Assembly (NCBI GenBank): GCA_937928545.1
Contig: CALGJQ010000012.1
Span: 1-64,000, forward strand
Source: an uncultured Verrucomicrobiales bacterium
Lineage (GTDB): Bacteria; Verrucomicrobiota; Verrucomicrobiia; Verrucomicrobiales; Akkermansiaceae
Length of the DNA stretch: 64,000 nucleotides
Direction: 5' to 3'
Shown here: positions 49,704-58,568 of the stretch, in pieces
Position numbering within the stretch: position 1 is the stretch's first letter
How the letters are laid out: every line of letters starts with the position of its first letter
Made by a program: the position numbers and the translations under genes
Notes under the pieces: generated by a model
What the model was told of the DNA's origin: nothing
The model's input: the letters and a program-made list of their open reading frames with translations, nothing else
Database searches by the model: none

Positions 49704-51260
49704 ATGTCTGATTATCCAAGCATCTCACGTCGTCAGTTTCTTAGAACAGGAACCTGCGGCACGATGGGGGTGGGTTCTCTCATCAATACGCTCACGCAGC
49801 TGCAGCTGATTAATTCGGCGGCGGCTTCAGATGTGGGTGGGAGTGATGTGGTGGGTTCTGATTATAAGGCGATCGTTTGTCTCTTTCTGCGTGGTGGATG
49901 TGACATGAACAATGTCCTGATTCCGACGGTGGGGAATCCACAGGCGGCGGGATATACGACAGACCGTGATGTGGTGGGAATTCGGAATGGAGTGGTGGAT
50001 GCTACGCTCAATCCCGATGGCTTGAATGATACGCTGCCGATTACTGTTCCGGATGGTGATCCCATTGGCTTACATCCGTCCTGTGTGAATTTGGCTTCGA
50101 TGTATGGAGCGGGAGATGCAGCCTTTGTCGCGAACGTGGGGACCTTGGCTCAGCCGACAACTTCTGCGACTTATCGGAGCGTGGCTTTGCCAAAGCAGCT
50201 TTTTTCGCACTCGGATCAAGTAACGGAATGGATGTCATCGATTGCCGATCAACCGTACACTTCGGGGTGGGGTTCACGGGTTGCCGATCTTTACCACTCG
50301 ACTTGGAATCCCCAGAGCCAGACTTCGATGTTGATCACGGCGGCAGGGAATAACCAGTTCATGAACGGGGGGGATGTGAATCAATATTCCGTCACTTCAA
50401 CCGGGGCGATCTCCTTAGCGAGTTTTGGAACGAATTACGGAAATGCGGTGAATACAGATGGGTCTTATAAAACGACCGCAACCGGTCAACGACTAAAGGC
50501 CTTGGAGCGGATCATGACTTATAGTCACGGGCACTTGTTAGAGGATGGTTACAATGCGGTGGTGCGACGCGCTCGCGAAAACGAAGCGATTGTGACCGAA
50601 GCTGCTACGGTGGCGACGGGCTTGGGCTTAGACTTCGATACCACGTGGACGAATTTTGGGGCGGATAGCAGCGTGGGTGATGAGTTGAAGGCGATCGCGA
50701 AATTGATCGCGGGGCGGGATTGTTTGGGGAACAAGCGGCAGATCTTTTTTGTCGATTTAGGCGGCTTCGATAATCACCAAGACATTAACGCGGATTTGGC
50801 TGAGCGCCTCTCGACAGTAGACAGCGCAATAGGAGCTTTTAATCAGGCGATGAAGGATTTGGCAGCGGTTGATACCGACTTTGAATATGACAAGGTGACG
50901 ACTTTTCAGGCTTCTGACTTTAACCGGACCTGGACTCCGAATAGTGATAATCCAGCGACGGCCGGAACGGACCACGCTTGGGGAACTCATTGTTTCTTGT
51001 TTGGTGGAGCGGTGAATGGAGGAAATGTCTACGGCACTTTTCCAGAGCTGGCAGTGGGAGGCTTGAACGATGTGCCCTCGGGGTCGCGAGGACGGTGGAT
51101 TCCGACGACTTCGGTGGATCAACATGCGGCGGTTCTGGCGAAGTGGTTTGGGGTTCCGCTGGGATCGAGTTCTCTCAGTGAGGAGATGAAAACGATCTTG
51201 CCGAATTTGGATCGCTTTGAGTCGATCGAAGCGACGGCTGCAAATCTGGGATACCTTTAA
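49704..51260 (+). CDS. DUF1501 protein with Tat signal
   Basis: A 518-aa partner of the DUF1800 protein. The Tat motif SRRQFLR lies at residues 8-14. Family segments: AIVCLFLRGGCDMNNVLIP, LFSHSDQVTEWMS, FFVDLGGFDNHQDI, TTFQASDFNRTWTPN and TDHAWGTHCFLFGG. They mirror the 29701 product. It is translated eight bases after DUF1800 and ends one base before the pseudopilin-like gene. The 'DLGGFDNH' and 'DHAWG' clusters are candidate metal ligands. The activity remains undetermined. Confidence 0.92.
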   Translation: MSDYPSISRRQFLRTGTCGTMGVGSLINTLTQLQLINSAAASDVGGSDVVGSDYKAIVCLFLRGGCDMNNVLIPTVGNPQAAGYTTDRDVVGIRNGVVDATLNPDGLNDTLPITVPDGDPIGLHPSCVNLASMYGAGDAAFVANVGTLAQPTTSATYRSVALPKQLFSHSDQVTEWMSSIADQPYTSGWGSRVADLYHSTWNPQSQTSMLITAAGNNQFMNGGDVNQYSVTSTGAISLASFGTNYGNAVNTDGSYKTTATGQRLKALERIMTYSHGHLLEDGYNAVVRRARENEAIVTEAATVATGLGLDFDTTWTNFGADSSVGDELKAIAKLIAGRDCLGNKRQIFFVDLGGFDNHQDINADLAERLSTVDSAIGAFNQAMKDLAAVDTDFEYDKVTTFQASDFNRTWTPNSDNPATAGTDHAWGTHCFLFGGAVNGGNVYGTFPELAVGGLNDVPSGSRGRWIPTTSVDQHAAVLAKWFGVPLGSSSLSEEMKTILPNLDRFESIEATAANLGYL

Positions 51261-51261
51261 G

Positions 51262-51855
51262 ATGCTGCGTTCGGGACGTGCTAAGCTGCTTTGTGTGCTT
51301 GTTTTAGTGGGGCTTTTTGTCGCCTTGAAAGGGCCGGGACCTGACGGTTTTTTACGACGATCTTCGCAGGAGGAATCGCGAGATCGAACAAAGAAGACTG
51401 AGGGAGCGAATGAGCCGAGAAAGGTCGAGATTGATACGAGCAACACGGATGAACGCTTTGTGAGATTCACGGATGGGACGGTTCACTGGATGGCATCTTT
51501 CGAGAAGAGTCGTCAGCTACATCAAGGGGAGTTGGCGAGGAGTGATTTGGAAATTGTGGAGCGGATCTTGAGTGATTACCGCTTGGTGTATCGTGAGAAC
51601 CCGGTGGGGGTTGAGAATTTTGAAATCACGGCAGCCTTGATGGGGGAGAACCCGAAGAAGGTCTTTTTTATCGATCCAGATATGGCAATCGTGAATGGAG
51701 AAGGTGAGTTGCTCGATCGATGGGGCTCGCCGTTTCGCTTTCATGCCATCAGTGGAGATCGCATGAATGTGCGATCGCTCGGGCCGGATCGGGTTCTTTG
51801 GAGTGAAGATGACTTGGTTCTTTATAAAGAAGAACAATCCCAACTCGCGGAATGA
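51262..51855 (+). CDS. Pseudopilin-like partner of DUF1800/DUF1501
   Basis: A 197-aa protein: hydrophobic anchor (LLCVLVLVGLFVAL, ~10-25), charged linker and a C-terminal part with FEITAALMGENPKKVFFI, ELLDRWGSPFRFHA and NVRSLGPDRVLWSEDDLV. It matches the 34308 product in order and in the WG(S/T)xxxF...RSxGxDxxxWxxDDL core, so the two are homologous. The start ATG 51262 lies one base after the DUF1501 stop. The function is likely structural or assembly-related. Confidence 0.75.
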   Translation: MLRSGRAKLLCVLVLVGLFVALKGPGPDGFLRRSSQEESRDRTKKTEGANEPRKVEIDTSNTDERFVRFTDGTVHWMASFEKSRQLHQGELARSDLEIVERILSDYRLVYRENPVGVENFEITAALMGENPKKVFFIDPDMAIVNGEGELLDRWGSPFRFHAISGDRMNVRSLGPDRVLWSEDDLVLYKEEQSQLAE

Positions 51856-51873
51856 CTTGAGCTTTGATAAGAA

Positions 51874-52824
51874 ATGTCCGTGAACTTAAAGCAGGTGCTT
51901 GGATTGGTTGTGGGCCTTATTGTGGGAGTGGTTGGAGGAATTCTTTTTTCAAAGAGCCTGCGACCAGAGCCGGGTTCAATGCAGGATCAGTTGGAGATTG
52001 CGCAAGAGAAGTTGAGGCGCGCGGAGCGGGGTTTACGATCGATGGAAAAGCACTTTCATCGGCAGCAAAGTATGCGAGATGGGGGACTGCGTGATTTGGC
52101 GCGCGATTTTAGGGATGGAAAGGACATTAGCCCTGACGATCTTTTGGCAACGATGAAGCCGTGGATGCGGCAGATGTCGCCGATTTTCGGGAGGATCCGA
52201 CAAATTAATGAGGAGGATTGGGCTGATGCGAAAGCGTCTGAATGGGGGCGAAAGTATGATCTCTCGGATTCGGAGAAGGCGCAGTTAAAGGCGTGGTTTG
52301 CAGAGCAGGGGCGAATCCGTCAGGAGCGTTTGGATGAGGTGATCGCCAGCGACGAGACAGGCTTTGTCGATTTGATGCGGGCGACTGAATACAGTTGGAA
52401 AGATGCGGAAGGCGCGGAATCGCTTATGGAGGGGTTTTTGGAAGGGGAAGAGCGGGAGAGTTTTCTTGCGGAGCGATTGGACGAACGAGTGCGCAGCGTT
52501 CAGCAGGAGGCGGATCGGAATCTGCAGCGATTGGACAATCTTGTGACTTTAGATGATGATCAGCATGAACAACTTTTTGGGGTCTTGGTTCGGGGGTCAG
52601 AGGATTATCGTCCGGAGGTCAAGCCGGAGGGTTTTGTGGGTCAAGAAACGGCTTTGGATCGAGCGGGCCGAGATACGGCGATTCGCGAGGTGTTGCGTCC
52701 GGAGCAGATTCAACAACTCGATCAGGAACGTGATCGGCGACGTGAGGAAGCGGAGAAAGAGTTAAGGCGCGCAGGAATGGTTTTGCCGAAGGACTGGGAT
52801 TTGTTGGAGGGGGACTTTTTCTAG
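51874..52824 (+). CDS. Membrane-anchored charged helical protein
   Basis: A 316-aa protein with one N-terminal TM (MSVNLKQVLGLVVGLIVGVVGGILFS) and a strongly charged, all-helical body: a coiled-coil-like part (MQDQLEIAQEKLRRAERGLRSMEKHF, ~36-62), then helices rich in Arg, Asp and Glu (KYDLSDSEKAQLKAWFAEQGRIRQERLDE, LDDDQHEQLFGVL, VLRPEQIQQLDQERDRRREEAEKEL). It resembles periplasmic Spy/CpxP-type or zinc-resistance helical chaperones in feel, but no family is assigned. Its stop is directly adjacent to the start of the ABC ATPase, so it belongs to the transporter operon and may be its periplasmic partner. Confidence 0.6.
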   Translation: MSVNLKQVLGLVVGLIVGVVGGILFSKSLRPEPGSMQDQLEIAQEKLRRAERGLRSMEKHFHRQQSMRDGGLRDLARDFRDGKDISPDDLLATMKPWMRQMSPIFGRIRQINEEDWADAKASEWGRKYDLSDSEKAQLKAWFAEQGRIRQERLDEVIASDETGFVDLMRATEYSWKDAEGAESLMEGFLEGEERESFLAERLDERVRSVQQEADRNLQRLDNLVTLDDDQHEQLFGVLVRGSEDYRPEVKPEGFVGQETALDRAGRDTAIREVLRPEQIQQLDQERDRRREEAEKELRRAGMVLPKDWDLLEGDFF

Positions 52825-53772
52825 ATGAGCGAAGCAGCGATCGAGATCAAAGACCTCCGAGTGGATTACGGGGATTTTATGGCGGTGCATGACATTAGCT
52901 TGAGTATTCCTTATGGGCAGGTTTTTGGCTTAGTGGGACCAAACGGGGCAGGGAAGACGAGCACCTTCAAGGTGCTGACGACTTTGATGGAGCCAACATA
53001 CGGCGAGGTGAGCGTGGCGGGTTTTGATATTTTTGAATCGGCGGAGGAGGCTCGACGAGTGATGGCTTACATGCCGGATTTGGCGCCGGTGCCATCGGAT
53101 TTGAAGCTTTGGGAGTTTCTCGATTTTCATGCAGACACGCATCAACTCGGTGGCCGCAAAGAGCGGCGGGAGAGGGTGGATGAGTGCCTGAAGATTGTGA
53201 ACCTTTTCGATAAGCGGGGGGCATGGTGCAAGGAGTTATCGCGAGGACAAACGCAGCGCTTGGTCTTGGCGAAGACGCTGCTTCATCGGCCGAAGGTTTT
53301 GATTTTGGATGAGCCGGCGAGTGGTCTGGATCCTCTTTCTCGGCGTGAGATGAGAATGGCCCTGCAGGCTCTTGCGGCGGAAGGGGCGACGGTTTTGGTG
53401 AGTTCGCATATTCTGAGTGAGTTGGCGGAGATGTGCTCTTCGCTTTGTGTTATGAACCAAGGTCGCTTGCTCGCGAGCGGGACGGCGGAGGAGGTGCGAA
53501 AGGCGCTGGGGAAGGCTGAGCGAAGGTTTCGTACGACGACTTTCGGAGATGTTCAGGATTTGGTTTCGTGGTTGGAGAAAAAGCCGACAATTTCTGCGCT
53601 GAAAGTCGAGGAGGCAAAAGTCGATTTTCAGTTTACGGGAAGTGATGAGGAGCAGGTGCAGTTGTTGGTGGAGATGGTGAATGCGGGTTTGAAGATCCGA
53701 TCGTTTGAGGAGGAAAATTCTTCCTTTGAAGATATTTTGGTACGTGTCGCAGAAGGGAATCGAGAGGAATGA
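52825..53772 (+). CDS. ABC transporter ATP-binding protein
   Basis: A 315-aa ABC ATPase of the drug/polysaccharide/'ABC-2' type. Walker A GPNGAGKT (38-45), signature LSRGQTQRL (138-146), Walker B VLILDEPASGLDP (158-170) and the H-loop H195 (SSH). A C-terminal extension (~220-315) recalls the CcmA/NatA group that drives ABC-2 export. It works with the next gene's permease: its stop and the permease start overlap as ATGA (53769-53772). The gene begins one base after the preceding stop. Confidence 0.95.
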   Translation: MSEAAIEIKDLRVDYGDFMAVHDISLSIPYGQVFGLVGPNGAGKTSTFKVLTTLMEPTYGEVSVAGFDIFESAEEARRVMAYMPDLAPVPSDLKLWEFLDFHADTHQLGGRKERRERVDECLKIVNLFDKRGAWCKELSRGQTQRLVLAKTLLHRPKVLILDEPASGLDPLSRREMRMALQALAAEGATVLVSSHILSELAEMCSSLCVMNQGRLLASGTAEEVRKALGKAERRFRTTTFGDVQDLVSWLEKKPTISALKVEEAKVDFQFTGSDEEQVQLLVEMVNAGLKIRSFEEENSSFEDILVRVAEGNREE

Positions 53773-55442
53773 GAAACTTAGAAAATCAGAAACCAGTTCC
53801 GGCATGGAAGATTTGGGCGAATCCGATTGTACGGCGCTATGCGCGGAGTCGTCTGAGGCCAGCGAGCTTTGGGGTGGCGCTGATGTTGACGATTTTGATT
53901 GCGGGCTTTTTCTTCTTCGTGACCCGAGAGGGAAGTGCAAGGACGATGAGTCAGGCCGTCGATATTGCGAGGATGCCCTTAATTCCACTTTTGATTTTGC
54001 AGGGTTTGATCCTCTTTGGTTTGGGGACAGGGCAAGCGGCGGCTGGGATTACCACTGAGGCTGATGAGGGAGTGATCGACTATCAACGGCTCGCGCCGAT
54101 GACACCGTTGGCGAAGGTGGTGGGTTATCTCTTCGCTCTTCCGATTCGGGAATGGCTTCTCTTTCTTGCGACAATGCCCTTTACGATTTACTCGGTGTGG
54201 AAAGGGGAGGTGCCGGTTTGGAGCATCACTCAGCTTTATTCAGTCTTCGTGATGGCGGCGATTCTTTACCATCTCACGGGCTTGTTAGCGGGCTCCGTGA
54301 TGAAGAATCGGAGGTGGGCGTTTTTGGCATCAACGGGAATGGTTTTCCTTCTCTACACCGTGATTCCACAGGCTGCGAAGTTTGGCCTAGTCTATCTCAA
54401 ATACGTCACGGTTTATCCGGTTTTTAATGAGGTTTATCCCTATCTTTTGGCACGTCCGATGGGTGAAGCGGCAGAGGCAATTCAGAGCTTTGTGCCGCAG
54501 GCGCGTTTCTTTGGGCTGAATTTGCCGCAGGCGGTGTTCACGCTGATTTCTCAAGCGGTGCTGAGTTTTGCGATGGTGATGATGTTGTGGCGGCGTTGGC
54601 GAAAGGCGGATTGCCATTTGTTGGGGAAGGTAGGGGCGACGGGTCTCTTTGCGTGGTTGCAGTTGATGCTTCTGGGTAATGCGCTGCCGTTGATCGCGTC
54701 GGGGGATCTTTTTCCTTCGCGGGAGTTGAATCGGCGATTCGGTCGTTTTGTGAATCCGGATCTGACGCGGTGGAAGCCGGAGCCGTGGGAGGCGGTGGCA
54801 ATGATTGCGCTCTATGGAATTGTCACGCTGGGTTTTCTCTGGTGGCTCACCTTTCTGATTACGCCGCAGAACCATACTCAGGTTCGTGGATGGCGGCGTG
54901 CCCGTAAATTGGGACAGCCTCGCTTGCCAAGCTTCTCGGATGCTGCGACGTCGACGCCATGGATCTTAGCGATGGCTTTGATGGGAGCGGCGGGTTGGTT
55001 GATCTTTTCGAGGTCCTTGGTTGAATCGCATTGGTATCCTCAGTTGTCTTTGATTGCACTGGCACCGCTTGCGATGGTGCTGACTCTGGTGAGTGGGGGC
55101 TTGGGAATTCAGACTTTGTTGGAGGCCTTTGGTCGAAAAATCACGGGGATGGCGGTGATTATGGTTGGGATTTTACCGGTGATGCTGGCGGTGATCATGG
55201 GGGTGAGCCGAGATGATTTGATTGCTCCGGCAATGTGGATGGGGGGGATTTGCCCGCTGTCTTGGCCGGTTTATGGCGCGGGGGTTTGCCTCTCTCAGGA
55301 GGGAATGCCCCGCGATGTGGCGCGGGCAACACCGCTGGCATTTTGGTTCATGCAGGGCGTGGGTGTCCTGGTAGCCATCTGGCTGCTAGGGAAACTCCGC
55401 GCGTCGCGGAGGAAGATCTCGGAGGCCTCGAGGGAGGGCTGA
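53769..55442 (+). CDS. ABC-2-type permease
   Basis: A 557-aa polytopic membrane protein. Several hydrophobic segments: ~36-60 (VALMLTILIAGFFFFV), ~71-95, ~128-150, ~163-185 (YSVFVMAAILYHLTGLLAG), ~198-220, ~263-290, ~350-375, and three more after residue ~400, ending with a TM and a basic tail. It has no periplasmic binding motif and is the membrane partner of the ABC ATPase. Exporters of this kind move lipids, polysaccharides or proteins. The link to the DUF1800/DUF1501 genes suggests, but does not show, involvement in their delivery. Confidence 0.9.
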   Translation: MRNLENQKPVPAWKIWANPIVRRYARSRLRPASFGVALMLTILIAGFFFFVTREGSARTMSQAVDIARMPLIPLLILQGLILFGLGTGQAAAGITTEADEGVIDYQRLAPMTPLAKVVGYLFALPIREWLLFLATMPFTIYSVWKGEVPVWSITQLYSVFVMAAILYHLTGLLAGSVMKNRRWAFLASTGMVFLLYTVIPQAAKFGLVYLKYVTVYPVFNEVYPYLLARPMGEAAEAIQSFVPQARFFGLNLPQAVFTLISQAVLSFAMVMMLWRRWRKADCHLLGKVGATGLFAWLQLMLLGNALPLIASGDLFPSRELNRRFGRFVNPDLTRWKPEPWEAVAMIALYGIVTLGFLWWLTFLITPQNHTQVRGWRRARKLGQPRLPSFSDAATSTPWILAMALMGAAGWLIFSRSLVESHWYPQLSLIALAPLAMVLTLVSGGLGIQTLLEAFGRKITGMAVIMVGILPVMLAVIMGVSRDDLIAPAMWMGGICPLSWPVYGAGVCLSQEGMPRDVARATPLAFWFMQGVGVLVAIWLLGKLRASRRKISEASREG

Positions 55443-55452
55443 GATAGAAAGA

Positions 55453-55902
55453 TTAAGCGACGTCGACGGTCTCGGGGCGCTGTTCGGCGCGTTCGAGGCT
55501 CTGTTCGGCGCGTTCGAGGCTCTGGCGGAAGTTGTCGAGCATCTTGGACTCGCGCTTGAGCATGTTGACGATTGCGGCTTCATCAACTTCGCTGATGAGT
55601 TCGCGGTCTCCAAAGAAGATGATGAGGTTTGCGATCTCAAGAGTTGCTCCGCGGGCACGGCCTACGAAGACGGCAAATTCTCCCTTAGTGGGGCAGCTGC
55701 TGCCTTCAGCAAGGATGCTAGAGACAAGCATGCTGGATTCACGCAAGCGATTGGCGAAGGTTGTTTTGCCGAGGGAGTCGATGCCATCTGAGAGATCGGC
55801 AAGGCGATGCCCAATCTCAGTTGCCATTTTCCATACCTCTAGGTTTTCAAATCGAAAGTCAGCCACAAGTTGGGAACTAGAGGAAAGTGGAGATTTTGAC
55901 AA
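55453..55902 (-). CDS. Four-helix bundle protein (23S-IVS-type)
   Basis: A 149-aa protein whose core FRFENLEVWKMATEIGHRLADL..., LRESSMLVSSILAEGSS and FVGRARGATLEIANLIIFFGDR is the four-helix-bundle family (TIGR02436, also found in 23S rRNA intervening sequences). The C-terminus carries two identical SLERAEQ repeats encoded by a 21-bp tandem duplication (55480-55521), which lengthens the last helix. Function unknown; members are often near mobile or repeat-rich DNA. It converges on the ABC permease. Confidence 0.85.
   Translation of the reverse strand: MSKSPLSSSSQLVADFRFENLEVWKMATEIGHRLADLSDGIDSLGKTTFANRLRESSMLVSSILAEGSSCPTKGEFAVFVGRARGATLEIANLIIFFGDRELISEVDEAAIVNMLKRESKMLDNFRQSLERAEQSLERAEQRPETVDVA
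55480..55521 (-). repeat. 21-bp tandem duplication in the four-helix-bundle gene
   Basis: Two perfect copies of ctgttcggcgcgttcgaggc-t (55480-55500 and 55501-55521), plus the beginning of a third. In-frame, encoding SLERAEQ twice. Slippage-prone. Confidence 0.95.
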
Positions 55903-56016
55903 GTCTCATCTCTGCTTTTGTCATGTAGCTTGGTTGGGGAGGTTGAGGGGGAGAGCCGTGCAGGCGCAGAGAGTTTTGGGGCTTGGTTAGGGGGGAGTCT
56001 CACGCGGAGCAGCTGA

Positions 56017-56041
56017 GGGTTTTGGGGGCTGGGCTGAGGGG
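56017..56041 (+). other. G-quadruplex-type motif
   Basis: Four G-runs of 3, 5, 3 and 4 with loops of 4, 2 and 4 bases on the plus strand, in a G-rich spacer of ~170 bp between the four-helix-bundle and rhomboid genes. Confidence 0.5.
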
Positions 56042-56071
56042 CTGAGGATTCGAGGTTGGGGAGTTGTTTGA

Positions 56072-56656
56072 TTAGGAAGCGATTTTCAGGCGTTTTTTGC
56101 GGGCGACGAGGAGTCCTCCGATGGCGCCGCCGAGATGGCTTTCCCAGCTGATTCCGGAACTGGTGGGGAGGATGCCAAAGAGGGCGCCGCCGTAAAAGAT
56201 GACGATGAGGATGGAGATGATAATGGTGGCGGGTGTTCTTTGGTAGAAGCCGGAGGCGAGGAGGAAGCCAAGGTAGCCGAAGACGAGGGAGCTGGCGCCG
56301 ATGTGGTTGGTACCGGAGGAGCCAATGATCCAGACGAGAAGTCCGGCGGCAGCGGCGGAGGCGGCTGAGACGATGGCGAGGTCGCGCCATCCCCAGGCGA
56401 GGATGGCGGACCCGAGGACGAGGAGGGAGAGGGAATTGCCAAAGAGGTGGCCCCAGCCATCGTGCAAGAAGGGCGCGAAGATGAGGCCTTCGAGATGCGA
56501 GAAGCTCCTAGGATGGATGCCGTGGTTTTCGAGCGCGCTTTGGAAAAGAACTCGGTCAGCGATTTCGATGAGCCAAAGAAGGAGGACGAACGAGCCGAGG
56601 TACTTGAGGCGCTCGAGGTAGCTGGTTTCGGGAGTGACAGGGAGATCCTGATTCAT
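56072..56656 (-). CDS. Rhomboid-type intramembrane protease
   Basis: A 194-aa membrane protein with ~6 hydrophobic segments. The catalytic elements of rhomboids are visible: GWGHLFGNSLSLLVLGS (HxxxN element), HIGASSLVFGYLG (Ser in GxS; residue ~125) and ESHLGGAIGGLL (catalytic His). The usual GASGxxFG is here GASSLVFG. It cuts TM helices of other membrane proteins (family knowledge). The start ATG 56656 with AAGAG six bases before it is preferred to the longer frame from 56698. It is preceded by the ispH gene on the same strand with a 62-base gap. Confidence 0.88.
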   Translation of the reverse strand: MNQDLPVTPETSYLERLKYLGSFVLLLWLIEIADRVLFQSALENHGIHPRSFSHLEGLIFAPFLHDGWGHLFGNSLSLLVLGSAILAWGWRDLAIVSAASAAAAGLLVWIIGSSGTNHIGASSLVFGYLGFLLASGFYQRTPATIIISILIVIFYGGALFGILPTSSGISWESHLGGAIGGLLVARKKRLKIAS

Positions 56657-56718
56657 GAACTCTTTTAGGATGAGTCCATGAGCGAGAGTCGCCAGCAAAA
56701 TCGGATTCTAGCCGGATT

Positions 56719-57600
56719 CTAGCAGATGGCAGTTTGGGGTTCTGCGAGCTCGCGGAGATGGTAGGTGACAGCATGGAGGGATTCGTCGAGGGTGGAGGTG
56801 CCAGCGGTGAGTCCGATTTTAGTGATCCCTTCGAGCCATTCTTCGCGGATCTCTGAAGGGGTTTCGATATGGTAGGCTTTACAGCCGAGCTTGCGGGCGG
56901 TGCGGGCGAGTTGGGCGGTGTTGTTGGAGTTTTTTCCGCCGATGGCGAGGACGAGTTCGGAGGCTTGGCAGAGTTCGTTGAGGGAGGTTTGGCGATCTTT
57001 GGTGGGGTGGCAGACGGTGTCGTAGAAAACGACTTCGACTTCGGGTCGTTGCTTGCGGACTTCATTGACGAGGGCGCGGACGCGGTCGATGGGTTGAGTG
57101 GTTTGAGAGATGATGCCGAGGCGTTTGACGTGGGGGATCTTGGCGATGTCATCGGGGTGGAGGATGACGCGGGCATTTGGGAAGTCTCCCTGCAAGCCGC
57201 GGACTTCGACGTGACCTTCTTTGCCAATGATGACGGGGAGGTATCCTTGGGAGACAAGTTTCGCGAGTTTTGAGTGGGCGACTTTGACGAGGGGGCAGGT
57301 GGTGTCGGTGACTTTGTAGCCTGCGTCTTTCCAGCGTTTGCGATCGCGGTCAGCGGCGCCATGGGCGGTGATGATGACGTGTGGCGTGGCGGCGGATTTG
57401 GAGGAGAGGTCACCGGTCCGAGCGCCTTGATTGGCGAGGCGGGATTTGACGGTGGGATTGTGAGCGAGTTCGCCGAGGATGGTGGCGGGTTGCTTTTTTA
57501 GGAGAGCTTCGGTGGTTTCGAGAGCTTGCCGAACGCCGAAGCACATGCCGGTGTGTTCTGCGATGAGGATTTGGTAGCGGGGTGTCTGGATGGTCTTCAT
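56719..57600 (-). CDS. ispH: 4-hydroxy-3-methylbut-2-enyl diphosphate reductase
   Basis: A 293-aa IspH (LytB). It reduces HMBPP to IPP/DMAPP, the last step of the MEP isoprenoid pathway, using a [4Fe-4S] cluster. The three cluster cysteines are C20 (HTGMCFGV), C102 (DTTCPLV) and C197 (DTVCHPT). H47 (ELAHNPTV), H80 (TAHG) and H130/E132 (GKEGHVEV) line the active site. C-terminal GLTAGTSTLDESLHAV is also typical. Full length. Presence implies the MEP route in this organism. Confidence 0.97.
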   Translation of the reverse strand: MKTIQTPRYQILIAEHTGMCFGVRQALETTEALLKKQPATILGELAHNPTVKSRLANQGARTGDLSSKSAATPHVIITAHGAADRDRKRWKDAGYKVTDTTCPLVKVAHSKLAKLVSQGYLPVIIGKEGHVEVRGLQGDFPNARVILHPDDIAKIPHVKRLGIISQTTQPIDRVRALVNEVRKQRPEVEVVFYDTVCHPTKDRQTSLNELCQASELVLAIGGKNSNNTAQLARTARKLGCKAYHIETPSEIREEWLEGITKIGLTAGTSTLDESLHAVTYHLRELAEPQTAIC

Positions 57601-57675
57601 TTGAGACCGTAAGATGCCCGACGATTGTGGAGACTTGATGAAGGGTATGAGAAGAAATGGTGAAATTTCGTTCTC

Positions 57676-58566
57676 TTATTCCAAGGCGTCACGGAGGAGG
57701 CGGTAGGAGGAGGGGGGGAGGGCGGACTTTTCCAGTTGGTCAAGATCGGCGCGGGCTTGGCAGTGATTGTTAAGGAGGGCGAGGATGAGTCCGCGGTCGG
57801 CGATGAGGGTGAGGTCTGGTTGATTTGGTCGGATGCGAGGGCTGAGCTCGGCGAGAGCGGCTTGGAGGTCGCGGTGAGCTTGTTCTTTGTTTTTCAGAGC
57901 AAGGGCGGCGCGGGCGCGGCGGATCAGCCAAGAGGAGGTGAAGCGGGAGGAGGCGATTTCTTGATTGATGAGGGGGAGGACTTCTTGGGCGAGTCCGGCG
58001 GTGAGGGCGGTGTCGATCCAGTTGTTTCGGAGTACGATGGAATTCGTACGTTTCCAGGCGGTTTTGAGAATGGTGGCGGCTTGTTTGTGTCGATCGAGGT
58101 CTCGGAGAGTCTGGGCGTGGAGGAGGTCGAGCGCGGGGTCATGCTGGGGGCGAACTTCCTGAAGCCCCTTGCAGAGGAGGAGGGCGACGGAAGGCATTTG
58201 GGATTGCGCGTAGTGCTGAGCGAGGAGGAAGGTGGCTTCGAATTCTTGCTCGGGGTCTTTGGCAAAGTCGGCGTATCGTTTGATGAGCTTGAGGCCTTTT
58301 TCACTAGGGCCGTAGAGCTGGATCAAAGAGGTGATGGCGAAGCGATGACGAGGGTCTAGCTTGAGGGCGGAGTGGAGGTCTTCGAGGGCGTGTTCGCTTT
58401 CGCGAAGCGCGCGGAATTCGGTAGCGCGTTGGAAGTAGAGGTCAGCGGTAGGGGCTTTTTCGAGCTGAGCGGTGAGGGCCTTGATGGTTTCGGAAACGTC
58501 GTTATGCCCCTGCGATGAGGCAGGGAACAGGAGGACGATGAGAAGCCAGATTGACGACCGCAGCAT
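57676..58566 (-). CDS. Secreted TPR-type repeat protein
   Basis: A 296-aa protein with a signal peptide (MLRSSIWLLIVLLFPASSQG). TPR-like helical hairpins follow: ADLYFQRATEFRALRESEHALEDLHSALKLDPRH (~41-75), FLLAQHYAQSQMPSVALLL (~112-130), DLLHAQTLRDLDRHKQAATILKTAWKRT (~147-172), WLIRRARAALALKNKEQAHRDLQAALAEL (~212-240) and CQARADLDQLEK near the end. It is separated by two bases from the phosphoesterase gene, forming an operon. Probably a partner or organiser of that enzyme. Confidence 0.85.
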   Translation of the reverse strand: MLRSSIWLLIVLLFPASSQGHNDVSETIKALTAQLEKAPTADLYFQRATEFRALRESEHALEDLHSALKLDPRHRFAITSLIQLYGPSEKGLKLIKRYADFAKDPEQEFEATFLLAQHYAQSQMPSVALLLCKGLQEVRPQHDPALDLLHAQTLRDLDRHKQAATILKTAWKRTNSIVLRNNWIDTALTAGLAQEVLPLINQEIASSRFTSSWLIRRARAALALKNKEQAHRDLQAALAELSPRIRPNQPDLTLIADRGLILALLNNHCQARADLDQLEKSALPPSSYRLLRDALE

Positions 58567-58568
58567 GT

